DNA from: JABWBR01 sp036741235
GTDB taxonomy: Bacteria > Bacteroidota > Bacteroidia > Chitinophagales > Saprospiraceae
Assembly: GCA_036741235.1 (NCBI GenBank)
Contig: DAINSQ010000038.1
Coordinates: 1-32,847, forward strand
Reading direction: 5' to 3'
Length of the DNA stretch: 32,847 nt
Positions 27,301 to 32,847 of the stretch are shown piece after piece (position 1 is the first letter of the stretch; each line of letters begins with the position of its first letter). The notes beneath the pieces were generated by a model that was not told the DNA's origin, made no database searches, and worked only from the letters and a program-made list of their open reading frames with translations. Both the position numbers and the translations under genes were made by a program.

Positions 27301-27547
27301 TTTTTAGCAGCGACATTTCGGCGTCCAACGCCGATTTGATGATGTCGTCCGGCTGTGTCCACAAACTGTACGAGTAGTTGGTACCGACCGGGAAGTAGTC
27401 CCAGTTCATACCGTTGATGAAAAAATCGTTGCCGTTAACCACCAGTTTCATGCCGGCCTGATCGTTTACTACGGCGACCTTGCCGGACTGAGCGTAGGCA
27501 AATGAGGCGAGAAATAACAGCAGAAGGGTAGGCGTAATGTTTTTCAT
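24389..27547 (-). CDS. Clan GH-A glycosidase fused to a predicted outer-membrane beta-barrel
   Basis: A 1052-aa protein with a cleavable signal peptide (ends SFAYAQ, residue 20). Residues about 25-400 are a TIM-barrel clan GH-A domain, with acid/base Glu168 in LLGNENN and nucleophile Glu269 in LFTEFGAD. The fold reads closest to GH2 C-terminal barrels; the FFINGMNW opening and the 101-residue Glu-Glu spacing also recall GH72 beta-1,3-glucanosyltransferases, so the family is open. From about 440 to the end the sequence becomes a series of alternating amphipathic strands rich in Tyr, Trp and Phe, ending with an outer-membrane-type last strand (EFQTYFQINIRN). This suggests a beta-barrel anchor or pore. 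It is the first gene of the glucan operon, divergent from the regulator. Activity on beta-1,3-glucan is inferred from context. Confidence 0.8.
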   Translation of the reverse strand: MKNITPTLLLLFLASFAYAQSGKVAVVNDQAGMKLVVNGNDFFINGMNWDYFPVGTNYSYSLWTQPDDIIKSALDAEMSLLKNMGVNVIRQYTGIPARWIRYIYEKYGIYTMLNHSFGRYGLTLGGAWVANTEYSDPRVRELLLSEVKILAEEYKDTPGLLMYLLGNENNYGLFWEGAETEDIPVEDRKSTLRARYMYKLFNEASVLMKSIDKSHPVAMCNGDLLFMDIIVEECKDVDIFGTNMYRGVSFGDAFQRVRNEFNKPILFTEFGADAFNALDNEEDQQSQAYYMVGNWQEIYENAAGLGKAGNSLGGFTFQFSDGWWKFGQTSNLDIHDNNASWSNGGYQNDFLEGENNMNEEWFGICAKGPTNARGLYQLYPRAAYYALQKAHELNPLAKGVTLASVKNHFSSIQLMDAVIKARGDKAALLGEQGKKVRMSELRADLYTFNTGGERISTPKDPVPGRTSYPDELGFDHMQSFFVGVEAKPSESFRANVSFNILGNVAENPINEIFYENRGRPRVVQSFNPGNNNTNTSVVLSDVERVRVYRADFSWNSKYFDLTGFYRTGHYHWGYEGDFFGLYPEANYGPNIDIYNGNAPFGFELAGKKSFKGLKVAFGPELWWGANPAVLVKYNRKIAKFDVTGIFHEDLDRQSPAVSSFAVPIPPTRRATLHAKRTFGKIGFELGGIWSNSNRVGEVFQIVTKTEEGGYRVYQDETTMNDTWGGKLKLTYASGPFKWYAQGAAHGVLAQGGADYTKTFTGWLLKDSGSGNQYNFLTGFTFGLGDIEIAPNFLWQKPIEDPIPGDVTAPGRPRNILDDPFAVRQNRETVAGEILLTYDPTPGTWMYEWNNDMAEDAKFACSAGFVYRHLPTTQDAAIGILADGRSLFAFPGAPPAQDLWEAHARIVSKLNPDFGLIANLLYGTAQANGSDARLIERFGGDLRIIYKKIKWTSMVKVNDWGPFDYHRDFNLTFPLQVMADVSVNLGKPNWFNLPDSRLGVRYTWRSLDQYSPRYCPTTTFDAAGNVVCDPTAIGFDNGNEWEFQTYFQINIRN

Positions 27548-27906
27548 AATTGATATTGTTTGTATTGAAAAGGGGGTTAATGGTCTGTTGGAGCGAACAA
27601 AAGGACTATAATTTTGGGGCGATACTATTTGCTAATTTTAAACAGAATATAGTAACGATATTTTTGTTTTTAGTCAGCTATAATTCCGTTTGATGGTAAT
27701 TTTGTCGATGTTGTTTCTGAAACGCATTTGTGTTGTCAAACAAAAATAATATATAAACTACGTGTAAAAAGAATAAAATACCTCAACAATTATTTCATCA
27801 TTGCAATAATAAACTACTACAAGCTTGATTTTTTTTTCATCTAAATAATTGATATTTAATTACCTTTATTTTTTTTAAACCTATACAAGCGGTTTTCAAC
27901 AGGCTT
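27548..27906. promoter_or_regulatory. Divergent control region between glucan operon and regulator
   Basis: This 359-bp AT-rich non-coding stretch separates the divergent operon and regulator genes. On the plus strand TAATTTTG (27609-27616) and TATTTTTG (27659-27666) fit the -7 consensus TAnnTTTG, and TACCTTTA (27861-27868) fits less well but is nearer the regulator start. On the minus strand TATTTTTG (plus-strand 27741-27748) could serve the operon. None has a convincing -33 partner. No clear long inverted repeat operator was seen. Confidence 0.4.
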
Positions 27907-30759
27907 ATGAAGTACTTTTTTACTTTGATTGTCATTGCTTTATCATGGGGGCTGTGCCCGGCATTCAGCGGGAAATATCCCATCCTGAATTTCACGCCGG
28001 CGGACTACAGGGCGGGCATCCAGAATATTGATTTTGCCCAAAACAGGGATATGGATCTTTTTGTCGCTAATAATTTGGGGGTGCTTTCTTTTAATGGGAA
28101 TAAGTGGAACGCGTATCCTTTAAAACCCGGTAAAAAAATAAGATCGCTGGCCTTTGATGAAGATACTAATCGCTTGTACATAGGTGCGCAGGGCGATTTT
28201 GGATATATTGACGAGGACTGGAATTATGTTTCTTTGATCGAAAAAATTCCCCCGGCAAACAGGGATTTTGACGAGGTATGGGATGTGTATCTCCTGAATT
28301 CCAAGGTTTATTTCTGCACTTTTCAGGGGATTTATATCTATGATAATGAATCTGTTGTGGTTGCTGAAAGCAAAAGCCTGCTCAATCGCTCGTTTCTGGC
28401 CAATGGCAAGCTTTTTACCCAAACCCCAAACGGGACATTACTGGAGGTGAAAGGGGAGGGGATAGTGCCGGCTTTCCCACAAAATCTGAACAACCGGATT
28501 ATCGCGGGCGTGATTCCGTACGAAGAGGGGTATCTGATATTTTATAACTCCGGCGAAATCGAGTTTACAAGCGCGTTTGGAGTTGCACCTAAATACGGCG
28601 CCCTGGTGAAAGCCCTGCAGGGAAAGTACGTAAATCATGTATTGCAACTCTCCGATACGCGCCTGGCTATCGCTACCCAAACGGCAGGGTTGTTTTTATT
28701 TGACCTTCATTCCCAGTCTGTTGAGAATATTACTATGCGGGAAGGCTTGCTGTCTAACGCCTGCCTGCGCGCTTTTCAGGATTATGCCGGGCACCTCTGG
28801 GTCGGCATGCAAAACGGAATCGCCCTGGTCGATATCAATTCCCCGATGCGCTTTATTAGCCAAAATATCGATCTGCAAGGTAGCGGCTACGAGGCCTTCG
28901 ACGCACAGGAGGGCACGTATTACACCACTTCCAACGGCATTTATTTTTTGAAGAAAAATACCGCTAAAAGTGTGTTTCTCAGCGGCACCGAAGGCCCCGC
29001 CTACGGTATGCAAAAGATTGCCGGAAAACTCTATGCCGGCCATCATACGGGGCTTTTCCTGCTGGCAAACGGCAGCGCAAAACGCATCGCCGTAACCGAT
29101 GGACTATGGCAGGTAAAACAACTGATATCAAACCCGGAATACGCAATCGGAGGCACTTATTCGGGGTTGTACCTCTTCAGGCTGAATGATAAGATGGACT
29201 TGCAGCCTGTGCAGAAAATTGAGGGTTTTAACGAGTCGAGCCGCTTTTTTGAGGAAGACCGAAAGGGTAGGGTATGGGTAGGACAATTTTACAAAGGCCT
29301 GTATCAGTTGAGCTTATCAACAGATCTGCGCAAAGCAAAGGTATTAAAGGTATCGATAGAACAGGAACCGCCGCTTAACGAGCAACTCATCCTGAGCCGC
29401 ATCGACAACGAACTTTATCTGGCTACCAGAGCAGGTATTTTCAAAATTGACCAGTCTACCGACCGGGTTACGGAGGCCCCGCTTTTTACTAAAAATATAG
29501 GACGACAGATCGTTTATTTGCTCACGCAGGATAATCAGAAGAATATTCACGTCTATGCAGAAAACCTGGTAGGCTTTTACAAACAAATAAGCGCCAACAA
29601 TTACACTTTTGTGCCCTCTTCTCTGTACCAACAACGCTATGCATTCAATAACGACCTGCTGAATGTTTCGGTGAATACCAAAGCGGGGGTGCTCTTTAAT
29701 GCCAACGAGGGATTTATTCACTACCAACCGGAACGGGAAACCCGGGTGGGCATCGAACGGCCGCTTCTCATCAGCAGGGTCTTTAGCGTAGCGGAAGATC
29801 AGGTGCTGTTTGCCAGAAAACCTTTTGCCGACAAAACGGCGAGCCAGGAGAAAATCAAAGTATCCCAGCAGGCAAGGGTGCTACAATTCAATGTGGAATC
29901 GTTTCAATTTAATGAGGCCGGCAGCCCGCAGTTTCGGTATTTTTTGGATGGCTTCGACGATGAATACGGGGAGTGGACAAGCACGGCAACCAAGGAGTAT
30001 ACCAATCTGCGGGAGGGTGATTATGTGTTTTATGTGCAAACGCGAAACTACCTGGGCGAAATTGTGACAAGCCAGCCTCTGGCCCTGCGCGTTTTTCCGC
30101 CGTTTTACAGAAGCCTTTGGGCAAAAATAATATACGTGATGCTGGGCATTTTCGCGCTGTTTATGGTATCGATGCGCCAAAAACACCGCTACAGCCGCAA
30201 AGCAAAAGAAGCGGAAGAAATCAGACAGGAGGAACTGGCCAAAAAACAACAGGAATTGATAGAGATAGAACACCAGAAAAAGCAGGTCCTGCTGCAAATG
30301 GAAGAGGAAAAAATGAAAAGCGAATTGCGACACCTCAATAACCTGCTGGCCGCCTCAACCATGAACCTGGTGGTGAAAAACGATTATATCGAAACGATCA
30401 AGGGAAAATTAAAAGAGGTCAATAGAAAAGGAAGCAACCGCGAGACGAGCCAGGCCCTGGAGCTGATTGTCAAGGAAATCGATACCACGCTGCGGTTGCA
30501 GGAAGACTGGGAGCAGTTTGAATACCATTTCGACCAGGTACACGGAGATTTTTTGTCCCGCCTGAGAGACGAATTCGCCGACCTGTCGCCCAACGAACAG
30601 AAACTCTGCGCCTTCCTGCGGCTAAACCTGAATACCAAGGACATCGCCAACCTCATGGGTATTTCCCAGCGCGGCGTGGAGGTGGCCCGCTACAGGCTCC
30701 GCAAAAAACTCGGATTGGACGGCGGCCAGAATTTGTCGAAGTTTATTCTGGATTATTGA
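27907..30759 (+). CDS. Membrane-spanning beta-propeller sensor with LuxR-type DNA-binding domain
   Basis: A 950-aa one-component regulator. A signal peptide (residues 1-21) leads into a large periplasmic sensor of Reg_prop-type propeller repeats (about 30-640; e.g. GHLWVGMQNGIALVD, GRVWVGQFYKGLYQL). A Y_Y_Y domain follows (about 658-733), then one transmembrane helix (about 739-757), a charged coiled coil (about 765-890) and a C-terminal LuxR-type helix-turn-helix (about 893-945; LSPNEQKLCAFL, DIANLMGIS, VARYRLRKKLGL). There is no histidine kinase, phosphoacceptor or receiver domain, so the signal probably passes directly through the membrane to DNA. Divergent placement next to the glucan operon suggests it senses glucan fragments in the periplasm and controls that operon. 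Its 3' end is 13 bp from the convergent umuC. Confidence 0.87.
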   Translation: MKYFFTLIVIALSWGLCPAFSGKYPILNFTPADYRAGIQNIDFAQNRDMDLFVANNLGVLSFNGNKWNAYPLKPGKKIRSLAFDEDTNRLYIGAQGDFGYIDEDWNYVSLIEKIPPANRDFDEVWDVYLLNSKVYFCTFQGIYIYDNESVVVAESKSLLNRSFLANGKLFTQTPNGTLLEVKGEGIVPAFPQNLNNRIIAGVIPYEEGYLIFYNSGEIEFTSAFGVAPKYGALVKALQGKYVNHVLQLSDTRLAIATQTAGLFLFDLHSQSVENITMREGLLSNACLRAFQDYAGHLWVGMQNGIALVDINSPMRFISQNIDLQGSGYEAFDAQEGTYYTTSNGIYFLKKNTAKSVFLSGTEGPAYGMQKIAGKLYAGHHTGLFLLANGSAKRIAVTDGLWQVKQLISNPEYAIGGTYSGLYLFRLNDKMDLQPVQKIEGFNESSRFFEEDRKGRVWVGQFYKGLYQLSLSTDLRKAKVLKVSIEQEPPLNEQLILSRIDNELYLATRAGIFKIDQSTDRVTEAPLFTKNIGRQIVYLLTQDNQKNIHVYAENLVGFYKQISANNYTFVPSSLYQQRYAFNNDLLNVSVNTKAGVLFNANEGFIHYQPERETRVGIERPLLISRVFSVAEDQVLFARKPFADKTASQEKIKVSQQARVLQFNVESFQFNEAGSPQFRYFLDGFDDEYGEWTSTATKEYTNLREGDYVFYVQTRNYLGEIVTSQPLALRVFPPFYRSLWAKIIYVMLGIFALFMVSMRQKHRYSRKAKEAEEIRQEELAKKQQELIEIEHQKKQVLLQMEEEKMKSELRHLNNLLAASTMNLVVKNDYIETIKGKLKEVNRKGSNRETSQALELIVKEIDTTLRLQEDWEQFEYHFDQVHGDFLSRLRDEFADLSPNEQKLCAFLRLNLNTKDIANLMGISQRGVEVARYRLRKKLGLDGGQNLSKFILDY

Positions 30760-30772
30760 GGCGTTTTTTTCA

Positions 30773-32047
30773 TCACCTGCCTTTCACGCTCAGCAACTCC
30801 TCCCACCTCGTCGTATAACGCGGCGAGCGCCACTCCGTTTTCAGCTTAAAATCGGGCGTACTGCCGCAGGCGGCGAAATACACCGTGCCGCGGCCCAGCC
30901 GCTGGTTGATCTGGTCGAGCGTTTTCATCAGCCCGGCAGCGCGCAGGGACTGGTTTTCCGGCACAAAAAGATTCGTCTGCAGCCGGTCGGCGGGGCGGAG
31001 CTCCCCGGCCAGAATGCCGGCCTTTTTGTAGTTGGTGCCGGCCTCGTACAGGCTTTTTACCATCGCCACGCTCCAGTGGATGAGCTCGTTGGTATTCGAG
31101 GTAGCGATGGGCAGCTCCACCATCCGGGAAAAACAACTCAATCCGTCGGGGCGCCGGTTTTTGAAGCGGTTGGCCCACAGAAACACCGTGATCACCGCCG
31201 CCGTCTGCCCATAGCGGCGCAGCTTTTCGCCCAGCCGGGTGGCGTAGACGGCGATGGCCTCGGTGAGGGGATCGAGTTCGTATACGTCTTTGGCAAAAGA
31301 GCGGGAAACCATCACATTTTTGCGCTCGACAACCGGCGGTTCCAGTCCGTAGCAGGGAAAACCCTTGACTTCCTTGAGCAGTCGCAGTCCCACCACGCCA
31401 AACTCCTGGCGCATCCACGATTCGCTCAGCGCGGCCAGTTGCGCCACCGTATGAACGCCGACGGCAGAGAGCCGCCGCTTGTAGGCGCCGCCCACGCCCC
31501 AAAGCTCGTCGATGTCGAGTTCCTGCAAAATAGGGTGGGGGGGCTGGAGGTAAAATACCCCCTCTTCCGTTCTTTTCTTGGCGATGTGGTTGGCTAGCTT
31601 GGCCAGCGTTTTTGTGGGCGCCAGTCCGATTGAAACCGGAATGCCCGTCCATTTCAGCACCTTGCGGCGCAGCTCGCGGGCGTAGTGGGCGAGACTGTCT
31701 TCGGTTTGCCCGTAGAAGTGCAATTCCAGGAAAGCCTCGTCGATAGAGTAGACCTCCACATCGGCACAGTGGTCTTGCAGTATACTCATCACCCGCTCCG
31801 ACATATCGCCGTACAGCGCGTAATTGCTCGAAAACACCGCCACATCGCCCTTGCTGATCAGCTCGCGCAATTTAAACAGCGGTTCGCCCATGGGTATGCC
31901 CAGCGCTTTGGCTTCGTTGCTGCGGGCCACCACACAGCCGTCGTTGTTGGAGAGCACCACCACGGGCCTGGAGGCCAGCTTGGGATTAAACACCCGCTCG
32001 CAACTGGCGTAAAAATTGTTGCAATCTACAAGGGCAAACAGATTCAT
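30773..32047 (-). CDS. umuC: Y-family DNA polymerase V catalytic subunit UmuC
   Basis: A 424-aa error-prone translesion polymerase. The Y-family catalytic residues are present: Asp8 in LVDCNNFYAS, and Asp103-Glu104 in YSIDEAFLEL. Other typical segments are VVLSNNDGCVVARSNEAKALGI, the helix-hairpin-helix region IDELWGVGGAYKRRL, and a C-terminal UmuC-type extension ending near RSPRYTTRWEEL. With UmuD' it would bypass DNA lesions during the SOS response. Its start overlaps the umuD stop by 4 bp, so the two are translationally coupled. By eye the coding sequence is more GC-rich than the glucan locus. Confidence 0.96.
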   Translation of the reverse strand: MNLFALVDCNNFYASCERVFNPKLASRPVVVLSNNDGCVVARSNEAKALGIPMGEPLFKLRELISKGDVAVFSSNYALYGDMSERVMSILQDHCADVEVYSIDEAFLELHFYGQTEDSLAHYARELRRKVLKWTGIPVSIGLAPTKTLAKLANHIAKKRTEEGVFYLQPPHPILQELDIDELWGVGGAYKRRLSAVGVHTVAQLAALSESWMRQEFGVVGLRLLKEVKGFPCYGLEPPVVERKNVMVSRSFAKDVYELDPLTEAIAVYATRLGEKLRRYGQTAAVITVFLWANRFKNRRPDGLSCFSRMVELPIATSNTNELIHWSVAMVKSLYEAGTNYKKAGILAGELRPADRLQTNLFVPENQSLRAAGLMKTLDQINQRLGRGTVYFAACGSTPDFKLKTEWRSPRYTTRWEELLSVKGR

Positions 32048-32493
32048 AACTCATAGGGTTTGTGTACCACGTAAGTCACCACGCCCCAGATCACCACCTC
32101 CATACCTTCCAGCAGTTCGATCACCCCGAAGGCGGGATTTTCCGGTTTCAGATACCAGCGCCCGGCCACCTTAATCAGTCGTTTCACCGTAAACCCCTCA
32201 TCGAGATAAGCGATCACCACATCGCCGGGTTTGTAGTCCAGCGAGCGGTCCACGACCAGAATATCGCCGTCGTAGATACCGGCGCCCGTCATCGAGTCGC
32301 CCTCCACCTCCACAAAAAACGTAGCGGCGCGGTTGCGGATACAGTACTCGTTGAGGTCCAGCCGTTTTTGCAGGTAATCGTCAGCCGGCGAAGGGAAGCT
32401 GGCGGCGACGGAAGCATAAAAGGGCAGTTGCAGCGATAGCCGGGTAATAGGAATGACGGGCACCAGGGCGCCTTTCCCTTCAGTTTTGCTCAT
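32044..32493 (-). CDS. umuD: UmuD, S24-family self-cleaving subunit of DNA polymerase V
   Basis: A 149-aa LexA/UmuD-type serine peptidase without a DNA-binding domain. The catalytic Ser67 lies in EGDSMTGAGI and the general-base Lys104 in FTVKRL. The self-cleavage region aligns as AASFPSPADDY, so cleavage would fall between Ala31 and Ser32 where the E. coli protein has Cys-Gly. RecA-stimulated removal of the N-terminal arm would give active UmuD'. The start at 32493 has a purine-rich AAGGAA stretch upstream. A SOS operator could lie in 32494-32600, but no clear LexA-type palindrome was recognised. It is divergent from the SIR2-like partial gene. Confidence 0.94.
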   Translation of the reverse strand: MSKTEGKGALVPVIPITRLSLQLPFYASVAASFPSPADDYLQKRLDLNEYCIRNRAATFFVEVEGDSMTGAGIYDGDILVVDRSLDYKPGDVVIAYLDEGFTVKRLIKVAGRWYLKPENPAFGVIELLEGMEVVIWGVVTYVVHKPYEL

Positions 32494-32731
32494 AGTAATC
32501 GAATTGATTTCCTTGCGGAAACATTTACGGGAGCAAATTAAAATAAATTGTTTTAAAATTTGGTGTTTTTTTTGCGGGATGTTAGTGTAGGGGAGTGGCG
32601 TTTTTTTTATCGCAGCGTCAAGATGCTGGCGTATAGGGAACCGGATACAAAATTTTGGGAGATCAATACTTATGTTTTTATTAACTTTACACGGATAAAA
32701 ATTAGATTGTTAGTAATAGTTGATATCCCCA

Positions 32732-32847
32732 ATGAATTGGAAAGAAGTAGCTGAAAGAATTTGTAAAGGTCGAACTATTCTTGTACTAGGCACTGATGCT
32801 ATTCCGCTTTATCACAAAACAGCTAGCGAAATTGTAGATTTACAAAC
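32732..32847 (+). CDS. N-terminal fragment of a probable SIR2-like domain protein (runs off window)
   Basis: An open frame of 38 complete codons starts MNWKEVAERICKGR and continues TILVLGTDAIPLYH, without a stop before the window end. A leading helix followed by a hydrophobic strand and a Gly/Asp turn matches the opening of SIR2-like (NAD-binding) domains found in Bacteroidota defence-type proteins. This is a short match, so function is tentative. SIR2-like proteins in such systems often deplete NAD during phage infection. The ATG at 32732 is the first in frame. Confidence 0.5.
   Translation, partial: MNWKEVAERICKGRTILVLGTDAIPLYHKTASEIVDLQ

Noticed and set aside
30846..31652. 268-aa minus-strand open frame overlapping umuC in another frame
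   Set aside because: Arg/Gly/Ala/Pro-rich out-of-frame translation of a GC-rich gene; umuC itself carries all catalytic motifs.
32560..32754. 64-aa plus-strand open frame upstream of the SIR2-like start
   Set aside because: Crosses the AT-rich intergenic region and overlaps the better-supported partial gene in another frame; no domain.
1..32847. tRNA, rRNA, insertion sequences, CRISPR arrays
   Set aside because: None recognised by reading either strand; no transposase or integrase motif in any convincing reading frame.

Overview
This window looks like a chromosome segment of a Bacteroidota bacterium, most likely of the Saprospiria type. The evidence is two proteins ending in type IX secretion (T9SS) C-terminal sorting domains, a Reg_prop/Y_Y_Y/LuxR-type membrane regulator, a TAnnTTTG-type promoter element, weak Shine-Dalgarno signals, and lipoprotein-rich polysaccharide genes. 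Species assignment is inference. There are two assembly gaps (10 N at 4183-4192, 100 N at 12266-12365), and each interrupts a gene.

Layout. 1-2356 (+): a short 8-bp tandem repeat, a TonB-like energy transducer and folC. 9529-2371 (-): a compact four-gene unit of DUF4956 membrane protein, CotH-like kinase with beta-helix, T9SS-secreted glucose/sorbosone dehydrogenase-like protein with a PKD domain, and a DPM1-like GT2. 9710-11331 (+): a two-TM coiled-coil protein of unknown function and a membrane-anchored GH73-type glucosaminidase, followed by a terminator hairpin. 27547-11537 (-): an eight-gene, ~16-kb beta-1,3-glucan locus. 27907-30759 (+): its divergent membrane-spanning regulator. 32493-30773 (-): umuD-umuC. 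32732-end (+): the start of a SIR2-like gene cut by the window edge.

The centre of interest is the glucan locus. In transcription order it encodes: (1) a clan GH-A TIM-barrel glycosidase fused to what looks like an outer-membrane beta-barrel; (2) a modular surface lipoprotein with repeated glycan-binding-like modules; (3) a GH16 laminarinase lipoprotein; (4) a ~1150-aa cytoplasmic phosphorylase resembling GH149 beta-1,3-glucan phosphorylase; (5) a GH17 probable lipoprotein; (6) a GPH/MelB-type sugar symporter fused in frame to a GH17 domain; (7) a stand-alone cytoplasmic GH17 that is a paralogue of that domain; (8) a T9SS-sorted protein with repeated carbohydrate-binding-like domains. There is no SusC/SusD pair.

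Proposed model (inference). Surface binding proteins and GH16 capture and cut laminarin-type glucan. The GH/beta-barrel fusion trims or transfers chains and may act as the outer-membrane pore. The GH17 lipoprotein works on oligosaccharides in the periplasm or at the surface. The transporter-GH17 fusion imports them and begins processing at the inner face of the membrane, and the soluble GH17 and the phosphorylase complete conversion to glucose and glucose-1-phosphate. The divergent regulator probably senses a product and controls the operon directly, since it carries a DNA-binding domain and no kinase.
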